64,000 nucleotides of DNA. Source: Thiodiazotropha sp040506975. GTDB lineage: Bacteria > Pseudomonadota > Gammaproteobacteria > Chromatiales > Chromatiaceae. This document shows positions 1-8,984 of this stretch, in pieces; the first letter of the stretch is position 1; the number at the start of each line of letters is the position of its first letter. Below the pieces are notes generated by a model. It made no database searches and had not been told where the DNA came from. It saw only the letters and a list, made by a program, of their open reading frames with translations. Where the stretch lies: positions 1,302,001 through 1,366,000 of the forward strand of contig OZ242974.1 in NCBI GenBank assembly GCA_965211775.1. Reading direction: 5' to 3'. Made by a program: the position numbers and the translations under genes.

Positions 1-226
1 AACCCAGTAGAATGGTCAGCTATTATAGCGGCGCTGATCCCGGGATGCAACAGGGGGTATTGTGGGGGAAAATAATACCACTCTTATTGGATTTGAGTAG
101 CCGGGTTTGGCGTGGCATAACGATTTTATCGGCTAGGTAATATGGTTGATATATAAAATGTTATTGTGTGCATACATGCAAAGTAACATTATGCTGTATG
201 GATCACTTTGTGAGCTGTCGAACCCC
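1..226. other. Window edge, no supported gene
   Basis: No complete gene is visible. A plus-strand frame is open from the left edge to a stop near base 75 (residues PVEWSAIIAALIPGC near its end); it could be the tail of a membrane protein but is too short to assign. The rest is AT-rich and non-coding up to the inverted repeat at 227. The upstream hyuA-type partner expected for the next gene is absent here. Confidence 0.4.
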
Positions 227-332
227 GGCGCCTGACGGCTATATTTTTCCGACGCCCCGACAGCACCTCCCTGTGCTGCCGGGGCTTGCGCGGCATCCCT
301 GCCGCTACTGCAAAATATAACCGTCAGGCGCC
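227..332. repeat. Nested inverted repeat (three-way-junction element)
   Basis: Outer arms 227-247 and 312-332 are complementary at 20 of 21 positions. Inside them lie two further stems: 254-266 with 273-285 (12 of 13 pairs) and 290-294 with 301-305 (5 pairs). As single-stranded DNA or RNA this would fold into a three-way junction. No tail of T residues follows, so it is not a simple terminator. It may be a small MITE, a REP-like element or a structured leader; I saw no second copy in the window. Confidence 0.7.
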
Positions 333-517
333 TACACCTGTGTCTGTGATTAAGCTGTGTTGTTTAAGATGCAACCACCCAAAGATTGTGAAATTTTACT
401 ATTTATCCCCCCATCCTGGTTTGATGTCTACTACATGGTTGGAACATTCGGGCTTTGCAAATCAGATAACAGGCAATCTGGCCCCAGGTTTTGGATGAAT
501 GCAATAGTTGGAGGTTT

Positions 518-2053
518 ATGGACGCGGTCGAATTGAGTATCTTCTCCTCACGCCTGGAGGCGGTTTGTGACGAGATGGGTGCGGTGTTGCGCAATGCCGC
601 TTTCTCGCCCAACATTCGCGACCGGCTAGATTTCTCCTGTGCGGTGTTCGACGCCAAGGGCGAACTTTGCGCCCAGGCGGCGCACATACCTGTCCATCTC
701 GGCAGCATGGCCTACGCCATGGCGGATATTGTCGCCAGGGTGGAGTGGCGCGAGGGTGATATGGTAGTACTCAACGATCCCTTTATGGGCGGCACCCACC
801 TGCCCGATGTCACCCTTATCGCACCCCTTTTCCACGCAGGCCGCTTAACCGCATTTCTGGTCAACCGTGCGCACCATGCCGATATCGGCGCCAGTTCGCC
901 CGGTTCGATGCCGGTCTCCCGCTCCCTCGATCAGGAGGGGCGTGTGATACCACCGGGCAAGCTTGTCAGGGGAGGGGCTCTCGATAACGGTTTTCTCTCC
1001 ATGATCACTCGCGCCAATCGCAACCCTGGAGAGTCTGAAGGCGACTTCGCGGCCCAGATCAGCGCCAACAGGAGTGGTTTGAAACGGCTCGCACAGTTGA
1101 TCGACGAATGGGGCAGGAGTGCCTTCCTGCTTGGTCTGGAGGCGCTCAACGCCTATGCGGAGCGCCTGGCGAGGGCGGCGCTTAATCGGATACCGGCAGG
1201 CGAGTACCGCTTCAAGGATCTGATGGATGATGACGGTCAGGGCAATGGAGATATTCCAATTCAGGTCAGACTGGACGTGAAGCCGGAACGGATTCTGGTG
1301 GATTTCAGCGGTACCGCCGACCAGGTTCCGGGAAACATCAATTCACCCTTGTCGGTGGCCGCCGCCGCGGTCTACTATGTGTTTCGTTGCCTGATGCCGC
1401 CGCAAACACCGGCCTGTGCGGGCAGTTTCAGGGGCATCGAATTGCATGTCCCCCCGGGCTGTCTGCTGAACGCTAAACGTCCGGCTGCAGTTGCCGCGGG
1501 TAATGTTGAAACCAGTACCAGGGTTGTGGATGTCGTATTGGGCGCCCTCGCCCAGGTATTGCCTGATGAGATACCCGCCGCCAGTCACGGCAGTATGAAT
1601 AATCTGGCGATGGGGAGTGTCAGTGGGGAGTTTCGCTGGGACTATTACGAAACCATAGGCGGCGGCATGGGGGCGGGAAAGCAGGGCGGTGGACTGCATG
1701 GTGTGCAGACCCACATGACCAATACACTGAACACGCCTATCGAGGTGATCGAGGCACGTTTTCCTGTCAGGGTCGTCAGCTATGGGTTACGTCGGGGCTC
1801 GGGCGGTCAGGGTGTCAGAAGGGGGGGCGATGGTCTGGTCAGGTGTTTCAGATTTCTCGCGCCGACTCAGGTAACGCTGCTGACCGAAAGACGTGTTCAT
1901 CCACCCTGGGGGTGCGCCGGTGGTCAACCCGGTGAGGCGGGGGTCAACAGCCATAACGGAACGCCCCTGCCGGCCAAGATCGCATTGATGGCGGAAGCAG
2001 GCGATACAGTCACCATTGAGACACCCGGCGGAGGTGGTTGGGGTGCGCCTTGA
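518..2053 (+). CDS. Hydantoinase B/oxoprolinase family protein
   Basis: This 511-residue protein belongs to the HyuB/oxoprolinase-B family, whose members act with a HyuA subunit in ATP-dependent opening of hydantoins or 5-oxoproline, or in ketone carboxylation. Visible family features are the N-terminal LEAVCDEMGAVLRNAAFSPN block, the NDPFMGGTHLPDV motif, the NRAHHADIG metal-type motif and a glycine-rich C-terminus ending TPGGGGWG. The ATG at 518 is chosen because it matches family N-termini and follows GGAGG at 510-514; a TTG at 491 is an alternative. No hyuA is found on either side, so substrate cannot be inferred. Length is close to the family norm and no damage is seen. Confidence 0.85.
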   Translation: MDAVELSIFSSRLEAVCDEMGAVLRNAAFSPNIRDRLDFSCAVFDAKGELCAQAAHIPVHLGSMAYAMADIVARVEWREGDMVVLNDPFMGGTHLPDVTLIAPLFHAGRLTAFLVNRAHHADIGASSPGSMPVSRSLDQEGRVIPPGKLVRGGALDNGFLSMITRANRNPGESEGDFAAQISANRSGLKRLAQLIDEWGRSAFLLGLEALNAYAERLARAALNRIPAGEYRFKDLMDDDGQGNGDIPIQVRLDVKPERILVDFSGTADQVPGNINSPLSVAAAAVYYVFRCLMPPQTPACAGSFRGIELHVPPGCLLNAKRPAAVAAGNVETSTRVVDVVLGALAQVLPDEIPAASHGSMNNLAMGSVSGEFRWDYYETIGGGMGAGKQGGGLHGVQTHMTNTLNTPIEVIEARFPVRVVSYGLRRGSGGQGVRRGGDGLVRCFRFLAPTQVTLLTERRVHPPWGCAGGQPGEAGVNSHNGTPLPAKIALMAEAGDTVTIETPGGGGWGAP

Positions 2054-2124
2054 TTGGCGTTTTTTCAGGGGCAACAGGGCCGATTGGATGTGTGCTAACA
2101 GGCCCTAACCCGACTTGCCTGAAG

Positions 2125-2988
2125 TTAAGCGAGAGCTTGTTTGTACTGGGGGGTGATCAAGCTCAAAGCCTCATGGCTTTTTGTCACCATCTCTTCAATC
2201 ATGGGCGATACGGTGTCCGCGCTCAGACCCGTCATCTTCCAGGCGAACGGGTTGATGGCCCATAGCATCTCTTCGATGCTCAGACCGACCATATCCCCGT
2301 TGGCGATAGCTTTGGCGATATGCACCAGGGATGTCTCCAGTTGATAGTCACCCGCCTGCTGAGGATGATCATGGTATCCGGCCACCGCTGCGAAACTCTC
2401 GGGCAGGCCCCATACGCGCATCAGTTCGGCGCCCACATCCAGGTGTGTGAAACCTAGAATCTCGGTTTCGGTTTGTGGCAATACCCAGTTATCGCCACCC
2501 GTTATATAGAGGATATCGGTGGCTTTTTCAGGCAACGTCAGATAGATCACCAGCCGCCCCACATCGTGCAGCAGACCCATCACGAAAAGTCTTTCGCTGT
2601 GCAGAATACTGCAGTGTTTGGCCAGGGATTGGGCCATCACCCCGGTGGTGACTGAATGTTGCCAATACTCTGTCATGTCAACCAGCTGCTTGGGAATGCC
2701 GGTGAAGGTGCGCATGGCGGTGGCCGCCATGACAAGATTCCGTAACTCGTCGGCACCGACGATGGTGATGGCGCGGGAGAGGGTTTCGATCTTCGTCGGC
2801 AGACCGTAAAACGAACTGTTGACAACGCGCAACAGCCGGGCGGAGATATCGGCATCCTGGCTTATGATATCGGCAACTTGTGTTGAGGAGTAATTGCCGG
2901 ACCCCATCAGCTGATTCACGCGAATGCAGATATCGGGCAGGGAGACCAGATGATCAAGATCTTTAACGAGCGTTTTAGGATCCATCAT
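2125..2988 (-). CDS. HDOD domain protein
   Basis: A 287-residue cytoplasmic protein made almost entirely of one HDOD domain, an HD-related output domain used in bacterial signalling. The segment LPDICIRVNQLMGSG opens the domain, VNSSFYGL and ETLSRAITIVGADELRNLVM are the characteristic core blocks, and LLHDVGRL at about residues 140-147 is the HD-like site. No receiver or GGDEF domain is attached, so it probably works as a stand-alone adaptor whose partner is elsewhere. It lies convergent with the hydantoinase-like gene and upstream of recQ in the same direction, 145 bp apart, so it likely has its own promoter. Confidence 0.85.
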   Translation of the reverse strand: MMDPKTLVKDLDHLVSLPDICIRVNQLMGSGNYSSTQVADIISQDADISARLLRVVNSSFYGLPTKIETLSRAITIVGADELRNLVMAATAMRTFTGIPKQLVDMTEYWQHSVTTGVMAQSLAKHCSILHSERLFVMGLLHDVGRLVIYLTLPEKATDILYITGGDNWVLPQTETEILGFTHLDVGAELMRVWGLPESFAAVAGYHDHPQQAGDYQLETSLVHIAKAIANGDMVGLSIEEMLWAINPFAWKMTGLSADTVSPMIEEMVTKSHEALSLITPQYKQALA

Positions 2989-3132
2989 GCGTGTACCTCA
3001 GTTTGATGGTTGGAGAAAATTCTTCTTTATCTTCTATGTACCGGCAATACTTGCAAAGAATTTATGGTTTTTATCAATGGCGGACTCTGGAAATGAGAAC
3101 TGGTTAGACATTATAGACGACCTCTGACGGGA

Positions 3133-5025
3133 TCAGGCAGGATTGGTCGGCAAATCGACCGCATCCGTGGAGTGGTTCCATGCACCCTCAGGGCTGCTGT
3201 TCAATAGCGATAAAAATGCATCGCCATAGCGCTCTAGCTTGTGATCGCCCACACCCGAGATCAGTGCCAGCTGCTGTTTGTCCCTTGGTCTCTTTTCCGC
3301 CATCTCTATCAGGGTTGCGTCGTGGAAGATCACATAGGCCGGTACCCCTTGTGTCTGTGCGAGTTCGAGGCGAAGATTTCTCAATGCCTGCCATATGGCT
3401 TGATTGCCGTCGCTGATTTCAGCAATGCGGGATTGTTTGCGTTGTTGTTTAGCACCCATTTTTCGTGCCTTGCGCAACATCAGGCGGCTCTCGCCCCGCA
3501 ACACCGGTCTGCTTGCCTGGGCCAGGCGGAGTCCGCCATAACCCTCCAGGTCGACAGCCAACAGGCCACGGGCAATCAATTGACGATAGACAGTACGCCA
3601 TTCGGTGGCGGTGAGATCCTTACCGATACCGAAAGTACTGACCCGATGGTGGCCGAATTGCGATATGCGGTCACTCTCCTTGCCGAGCAGGACGTCGATC
3701 AGGTGATTGACGCCGAAGCGCTGGCCGGTCCGATGTACGCAGGAGAGAGCCATCTGTGAGGCGACAGTGGCATCCCAGGTCTCGGGGGGTTGCAGGCACG
3801 TGTCACAGTTACCACAGGGGCGTTCGAGATGGTCGTCGAAATAGGCGAGGAGTGTCTGGCGGCGGCAGGTGGTGATTTCGCAGAATGCCAACATCGCATC
3901 GAGCTTGTGGCGTTCTACACGTTTGTGCTTCTCGTCTGCATCGGAAGAGGCTTGTATCTGGCGTAGGGTGATGACGTCCTGAAGTCCATAGATCATCCAG
4001 GCATCCGCGGCCTGCCCGTCGCGACCGGCACGCCCCGTCTCCTGGTAGTAGGCCTCGATACTCTTCGGCAGGTTGAGATGGGCGACAAAACGGACATCGG
4101 GTTTATCTATGCCCATGCCGAAGGCGATGGTGGCGACGATCACCACCCCTTCGTCGCGCAGGAATCTGGTCTGGTGATGCTGACGGCTCCGATTGTCCAA
4201 GCCGGCATGGTATGGGAGGGCATCGATCCCGTTTTCCTGCAGCCAGGCGGCGATCGCATCTACCCGTTTGCGAGAAAGACAGTAGACGATACCGGATTCA
4301 TCCGGGTGTTCCCGGCGGATGAATCTTAGCAGGCGTTGCTTGGCATTGCCGTCATTTTCGCTGATCTGATATCGGATATTGGGCCGGTCGAAACCAGCGA
4401 AGAACTCACCGGCCTGCTGCAGGGACAGGCGTTGTACGATCTCTTTGCGCGTCGCTTTGTCCGCAGTGGCTGTGAGGGCGATTCTGGGGATTTCGGGGAA
4501 ACGTTCGTGCAGCTGTGAAAGCTGTATGTATTCAGGACGAAAGTCGTGTCCCCAGTGGGATACGCAATGGGCTTCATCTATGGCGAACAGGGCAATCCGT
4601 GACTGCATGAGCAGATCCAGCATGCGGGGTGTCAGCAGTCTTTCCGGTGCGATATAGAGGAGGTCGAGTTCTTCCAGGAGGAGTTGCCGTTCTACCTGAT
4701 GGGCCTCCTCGGGAGCCAATGCCGAGTTGAGAAATGCGGCGCGTACCCCGTATTGACGCAGGCTGTTGACCTGATCCTGCATCAATGCAATCAGTGGCGA
4801 GATGACAATGCCGGTGCCCGCTCTCACGATTGCCGGTATCTGGTAACAGAGGGACTTGCCGCCACCGGTGGGCATCAACACAATGGCGTCGCCGCCGTCG
4901 ATCAAATGGCTGATGATTCGATCCTGTGGCGGACGGAAGTCGGAGTAACCAAAGGTATGCCGCAGCACTTCACGTGCATGCGCCAAGCCAGGGTTTGTCG
5001 GCAGAGTCTCAGTCATCCGTGACAT
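3133..5025 (-). CDS. recQ: ATP-dependent DNA helicase RecQ
   Basis: RecQ is a 3'-5' DNA helicase of the RecF recombination pathway and of stalled-fork processing. The 630-residue protein shows the whole family architecture: Walker A MPTGGGKS at residues 51-58, DEAH at 150-153 followed by the aromatic-rich loop CVSHWGHDFRPEY, helicase motif VI QETGRAGRDG, the zinc-binding cysteine set (CRRQTLL...CGNCDTC), a winged-helix RQC region and a C-terminal HRDC domain (about 515-600). Length is normal for a full RecQ. The ATG at 5025 follows an AAAGGA ribosome site; ATG four codons in is an alternative. No lesion is seen. Confidence 0.96.
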   Translation of the reverse strand: MSRMTETLPTNPGLAHAREVLRHTFGYSDFRPPQDRIISHLIDGGDAIVLMPTGGGKSLCYQIPAIVRAGTGIVISPLIALMQDQVNSLRQYGVRAAFLNSALAPEEAHQVERQLLLEELDLLYIAPERLLTPRMLDLLMQSRIALFAIDEAHCVSHWGHDFRPEYIQLSQLHERFPEIPRIALTATADKATRKEIVQRLSLQQAGEFFAGFDRPNIRYQISENDGNAKQRLLRFIRREHPDESGIVYCLSRKRVDAIAAWLQENGIDALPYHAGLDNRSRQHHQTRFLRDEGVVIVATIAFGMGIDKPDVRFVAHLNLPKSIEAYYQETGRAGRDGQAADAWMIYGLQDVITLRQIQASSDADEKHKRVERHKLDAMLAFCEITTCRRQTLLAYFDDHLERPCGNCDTCLQPPETWDATVASQMALSCVHRTGQRFGVNHLIDVLLGKESDRISQFGHHRVSTFGIGKDLTATEWRTVYRQLIARGLLAVDLEGYGGLRLAQASRPVLRGESRLMLRKARKMGAKQQRKQSRIAEISDGNQAIWQALRNLRLELAQTQGVPAYVIFHDATLIEMAEKRPRDKQQLALISGVGDHKLERYGDAFLSLLNSSPEGAWNHSTDAVDLPTNPA

Positions 5026-5308
5026 TATCCTTTCCTTTTGCTTGTGTGTCAGGGTTTTTCACACTGCCCAGTCAAGGCGGTTCAGTGCGGGTCGAACCGC
5101 GCCTTATGGGACGGCAACTGTTGCCTGAAGCTGTACAGCCTGCATCGATAGGGTGGTGCATCAGCCTTTGTCCCGGTTGTTCCTGTACCCGTACGATTGT
5201 GTACCAGGCTTGTTTCAATGTCACTACGTTTGCAATGTTATGGCATGACACATAAAAGGGCTTGGTGTAGGCTCGGACGTGGGATTGTTATCCGGATTCA
5301 ATTTGTTA

Positions 5309-6337
5309 CCTGATTACTCATGAGGCTCAGCTATTGAGCCTGTGGTGCAAGCATAATGGAACCTACTGAATAAAAGAGGATTTCATCATGCCGAGAAATA
5401 CTATTCAATTTCAAAAAGGTCTTGGTTTGCACGATTCTCTGGAACAATATGGGACCGAGGATCAGTGTCGACAGGCATTGTATGATTTGCGCTGGCCGAC
5501 GGGCTATGTCTGCCCTGAGTGCGGCAACACAACAGGCTGTGAACTCAAAAAGCGTCAGATATATCAATGTCACAAGTGCCATCATCAGACTTCCCTGACC
5601 GCCGGCAGCATCTTCCATGGCACCAAGCTGCCGCTGAGAACGTGGTTTCTTGCGATCTATCTGTTGACCCAACGCAAGAAAAGTATCTCGGCGCTGCAAC
5701 TTTCCCGCGAAATCGGGGTGAACTACAATACGGCCTGGCGACTCAAGCATAAGTTGATGCAGGTGATGATGGAACGTGAGCGTGGAAAAAAACTGGCCGG
5801 TCGCATCGAATTGGATGATGCTTATCTCGGAGGCGAGCAAGCCGGTAAGCGTGGTCGTGGGTCGCGCAACAAAATCCCTTTCGTAGCTGCTGTTGAGACG
5901 ACGCGGGACGGCAGGCCCATGAAAATTCAACTGCGTCGTGTAAGGGGCTTCCGCAAACGTGAAATCGCCCGCTACGCCCGCTCCTGCTTGATGCCTGGCA
6001 GCGAAGTCTTTACCGATGGGCTTTGGTGCTTTAGTGGCGTGACAACCGCTGATTGCCATCATAACCCCATGGTGACGGGTGGTGGGCGCCAAAGTGTCCA
6101 GTATTCGTGCTTCAAATGGGTAAACACGATGTTGGGTAATGTCAAAAACAGTCTGTTGGGTACTTTTCATGCGATTCGAGATAAACATGTGTCGCGTTAT
6201 CTTGCTGAGTTCGAATATCGGTTTAACCGCCGTTTCGATTTACCCGCCATGATTGAACGATTGCTTTTTGCCGCTCTTCGCACTCCACCTATGCCATATC
6301 GCCTCTTGAGAATGGCTGAGGTTTAGGGGTAATCAGG
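5309..6337 (+). mobile_element. IS1595-family element (ISXO2-like), copy 1
   Basis: A 1029-bp element. Its ends are imperfect inverted repeats starting CCTGATTAC, and the flanks carry an exact 8-bp target duplication ATTTGTTA (5301-5308 and 6338-6345). The last base of the right duplication is the A of the downstream ATG. Near the left end a 7-bp hairpin (AGGCTCA/TGAGCCT) lies ahead of the transposase gene and may limit read-in expression. Six near-identical copies occur in the window. Confidence 0.95.
5388..6326 (+). CDS. IS1595-family transposase, copy 1
   Basis: A 312-residue DDE-type transposase of the ISXO2 group. It has an N-terminal zinc ribbon (CPECGNTTGCELKKRQIYQC and CHKC), followed by the catalytic core with acidic residues in RIELDDAYLGGE and VFTDGLWCF, and the family C-terminal block ending YLAEFEYRFNRRFDL. 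It is intact and full length. It differs from the other copies by Ser instead of Phe in HDSLEQYG. A 285-codon antisense frame inside it is a shadow. Confidence 0.95.
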   Translation: MPRNTIQFQKGLGLHDSLEQYGTEDQCRQALYDLRWPTGYVCPECGNTTGCELKKRQIYQCHKCHHQTSLTAGSIFHGTKLPLRTWFLAIYLLTQRKKSISALQLSREIGVNYNTAWRLKHKLMQVMMERERGKKLAGRIELDDAYLGGEQAGKRGRGSRNKIPFVAAVETTRDGRPMKIQLRRVRGFRKREIARYARSCLMPGSEVFTDGLWCFSGVTTADCHHNPMVTGGGRQSVQYSCFKWVNTMLGNVKNSLLGTFHAIRDKHVSRYLAEFEYRFNRRFDLPAMIERLLFAALRTPPMPYRLLRMAEV

Positions 6338-6344
6338 ATTTGTT

Positions 6345-8138
6345 ATGTGTGGACTCTGCGGTGAACTGCGTTTCGATGGCGGGCCTGCCGATCTGGCGGC
6401 TATCGAGAGAATGAACGAAAGATTGCGCCAGCGCGGTCCCGACCATGGCGGGAGTTACAGCGACGGCGCATTGGGATTCGGCCACCGGCGGTTATCCATC
6501 ATCGATCTGTCCGAGCACGCACATCAGCCAATGCTGGATCAGGAGCTGAGTCTGGTGCTGGTATACAACGGCGCCATCTATAACTACAAGGAACTCAGGG
6601 CGGCCCTGCAAGGGCTTGGTTATCATTTTTTCTCCAGTGGCGACACCGAGGTGATTCTCAAAGCCTACCATGCCTGGGGTGAGGATTGTGTCGACCGCCT
6701 GCACGGTATGTTTGCCTTTGCAGTGTGGGATTGTCAGCGACAGCGTCTTTTTCTGGCCAGAGACCGTTTCGGGATCAAACCTCTCTACTATACCCAGGAC
6801 GGGAGGCGTTTCAGATTCGCTTCCAACACCCAGGCGCTGTTGGCTGCGGGCGGTGTGGATACCGCCATCGATCCCGTTGCCCTGCATCACCAGTTTACCC
6901 TGCACGGGGTGGTGCCGGCGCCGCTGACCATCTTTCGGGGCGTACGCAAACTGGCGCCGGGTCACTGTATGGTGATCGAAGCGAATGGTACGGAGCGCAT
7001 TCGCACTTATTGGCGCTATCCCGCCACCCGTCCCGAAGTACCGTTATCGGATGGGGAGTGGCTGGAGGCGATACACGACACACTTCGCGAAGCAGTGCGT
7101 AAACGCAATGAGATTGCCGATGTGCCTGTCGGCGTGTTGCTCTCCGGCGGCCTCGATTCCAGCCTGCTGGTGGCATTGCTGGCGGAGTCCGGCGCCAGGG
7201 ATTTGAGGACCTTTTCAGTGGGTTTCGAAGATCAGCCGGAAGAGAAGGGGAGTGAGTTCGAATACTCCGATCCGGTGGTCGAGCGATACGATACCCGGCA
7301 CCATAAGTTCCTGGTGCCCAATAGCGAGGTGTTGAAACGGTTGCCTGAAGCGGTGGACAACATGGCCGAACCGATGTTCGGCCAGGACGCGGTGGCCTTC
7401 TATCTGCTAGGAGAACAGGTCTCCCGGCAGATCAAGGTGGTGCAGTCAGGGCAGGGGGCCGATGAAGTCTTCGGCGGCTACTTCTGGTATTCGCGCATCA
7501 TGCAGGAGCGCAATGGCGAAGCGGTGGAGAGATTCGCCAAACACTACTTCGACCGTGATCACGATGAGTACTTGCGCATGGTCAGTGCGGAGTATGGCGG
7601 CGCCGACTATACGCGGGAGCTGATTGCCGAGCGGCTCAGCATGCCCGATGCGGAGACATTGATCGACGCCGTATTGCATTTGGATCAGACCATGCTGATT
7701 GTCGATGATCCGGTGAAGCGTGTGGACAATATGACCATGGCCTGGGGGTTGGAGGCGAGAGTGCCCTTTCTCGATCACCACCTGGTTGAGCTGGCGGCAC
7801 GCTGCCCGCCTGAGCTGAAATTGCGCGAGGGAGGCAAATATCCCCTCAAGGCGATGGCCAGGGGCATCCTCCCTGACGCGGTAATCGATCGTCCCAAAGG
7901 CTACTTCCCGATGCCTGCCTTGAAATATGTACGGGGTGAGTTTCTCGATTTCATGCGCGGCATACTCGATACCCGGGAGGCGAGGCAACGGGGGATTTTC
8001 CAGCAGTCATATATCGATATGCTGATGGCTGCGCCGGAGATGCACCACACCCGAATACGCGGCAGCAAGCTGTGGCATATCGCGTTGTTCGAGTTCTGGC
8101 TGCAACGCAATCTTCGTCAGGCAGGGAGTATGGGGTGA
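6345..8138 (+). CDS. Asparagine-synthase-family amidotransferase (NAGGN-type candidate)
   Basis: A 597-residue glutamine-dependent amidotransferase. MCGLCGELRFDGG gives the Cys2 nucleophile of a class II glutaminase, and LLSGGLDSS near residue 267 is the PP-loop of the synthetase half. The start and length resemble the subfamily that amidates N-acetylglutaminylglutamine, an osmoprotectant dipeptide, more than plain AsnB; this is a family-level inference. The usual partner genes (ATP-grasp/GNAT dipeptide synthetase and peptidase) are not adjacent. IS1595 copy 1 sits directly in front: the target duplication rebuilds the A of the ATG, and CAGGA from the IS end lies about seven bases upstream, so native promoter and leader have been cut off. 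The stop overlaps the next start (GTGA). Confidence 0.85.
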   Translation: MCGLCGELRFDGGPADLAAIERMNERLRQRGPDHGGSYSDGALGFGHRRLSIIDLSEHAHQPMLDQELSLVLVYNGAIYNYKELRAALQGLGYHFFSSGDTEVILKAYHAWGEDCVDRLHGMFAFAVWDCQRQRLFLARDRFGIKPLYYTQDGRRFRFASNTQALLAAGGVDTAIDPVALHHQFTLHGVVPAPLTIFRGVRKLAPGHCMVIEANGTERIRTYWRYPATRPEVPLSDGEWLEAIHDTLREAVRKRNEIADVPVGVLLSGGLDSSLLVALLAESGARDLRTFSVGFEDQPEEKGSEFEYSDPVVERYDTRHHKFLVPNSEVLKRLPEAVDNMAEPMFGQDAVAFYLLGEQVSRQIKVVQSGQGADEVFGGYFWYSRIMQERNGEAVERFAKHYFDRDHDEYLRMVSAEYGGADYTRELIAERLSMPDAETLIDAVLHLDQTMLIVDDPVKRVDNMTMAWGLEARVPFLDHHLVELAARCPPELKLREGGKYPLKAMARGILPDAVIDRPKGYFPMPALKYVRGEFLDFMRGILDTREARQRGIFQQSYIDMLMAAPEMHHTRIRGSKLWHIALFEFWLQRNLRQAGSMG

Positions 8139-8323
8139 AGCGTTTATTGCTACTGGCTATGACGGTATCTGTCAGTGGGTGTTCAGATCCGGTCGATGTC
8201 GAACTCTTCAACTACCAGGGTTGTCGCAAGCAGATGACACTGGAGTTTATCGACCAGGGGAGTGATCCGGTTGCCGCCAATATGAAAGCTAAGGCCTACT
8301 GTGAAGAGCGGATGGAAAAGTAG
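8135..8323 (+). CDS. Small putative lipoprotein
   Basis: A 62-residue protein starting at GTG 8135, which overlaps the preceding stop as GTGA and implies translational coupling to the amidotransferase. The N-terminus VKRLLLLAMTVSVSGC has basic residues, a hydrophobic stretch and a lipobox-like VSGC, so it is probably lipidated and exported. The mature part has two further cysteines (GCRK and YCEE) and no domain I recognise. Function unknown; coupling suggests a role linked to the same pathway. Confidence 0.6.
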   Translation: MKRLLLLAMTVSVSGCSDPVDVELFNYQGCRKQMTLEFIDQGSDPVAANMKAKAYCEERMEK

Positions 8324-8342
8324 GGAAATCTCTGCTTGGCGT

Positions 8343-8984
8343 CTATTTCTTCAAGGGAAGGGTATCCGCATTGGAGACAGCCAGTAATGCTTTTACCGCA
8401 TCCGGGCAAAACTGCTTTCCGCTCTCAGACTCGATCATCTTTAATGCATCTTGTTTGCTGATCTCCCGCCGGTAGCTGCGAGTGGAGGTCATGGCATCAT
8501 AGGCGTCCACTACGGTAATAATGCGCGAGATGACTGGTATCTCATGACCTTTCAGGCCATCCGGGTAGCCGCTACCATCCCAATGTTCGTGATGATGCAG
8601 GACACACTCTGCGACCTCGTTGAGTAGCGGGTGTGCCAGGGTGCGTAGCATATTCGCACCGATACTGGCATGGGCCTTGATGCCTTCGTACTCATCTCCA
8701 TCGAGCTTGGCGGGCTTGAGCAGGATGTTATCGGGTATGCCGATCTTGCCGATATCATGAAAACCCGCAGCCAGCGAGAGTACATTCATCTCATGCGTTT
8801 GCAGATTGAGATGCTTACCAATTCGCTCCGATAGTGAGACGACCCTGTTGCTGTGTTCCAGGGTGTAGTTGTCCCTTGCTTGCAGGGCATAGTGGAGAAT
8901 CGGTTCCAGTTTAAAACCGATATGATCTTCAAGCAGTGAAACACTTTTTTGTAAGTTGTCGATATCTTCCGTTTGTATAACAAT
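8343..8984 (-). CDS. HD-GYP domain phosphodiesterase-like protein, start unclear
   Basis: The encoded chain carries a complete HD-GYP domain, the fold that hydrolyses cyclic di-GMP: LEHSNRV as the first metal ligand block, FHDIGKIGIPD as the HD pair, HHHEHWDGSGYPDGLKG as the GYP motif and VDAYDAMTS after it. The frame is open from about 9014 but has no ATG, GTG or TTG before an internal ATG at 8789, which would remove the first ligand block. The ATT at 8984, just after AGGGA, is used here as the boundary. Either the gene uses a rare start or it lost its 5' end, including any receiver or sensory domain. Confidence 0.6.
   Translation of the reverse strand: MVIQTEDIDNLQKSVSLLEDHIGFKLEPILHYALQARDNYTLEHSNRVVSLSERIGKHLNLQTHEMNVLSLAAGFHDIGKIGIPDNILLKPAKLDGDEYEGIKAHASIGANMLRTLAHPLLNEVAECVLHHHEHWDGSGYPDGLKGHEIPVISRIITVVDAYDAMTSTRSYRREISKQDALKMIESESGKQFCPDAVKALLAVSNADTLPLKK

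Noticed and set aside
286..498. 70-codon frame upstream of the hydantoinase gene
   Set aside because: It overlaps the inverted repeat and has no ribosome site or homology.
5331..6188. Long antisense frame (285 codons) in every IS1595 copy
   Set aside because: It mirrors the transposase codons, has no ribosome site or family resemblance, and its conservation follows from that of the IS.
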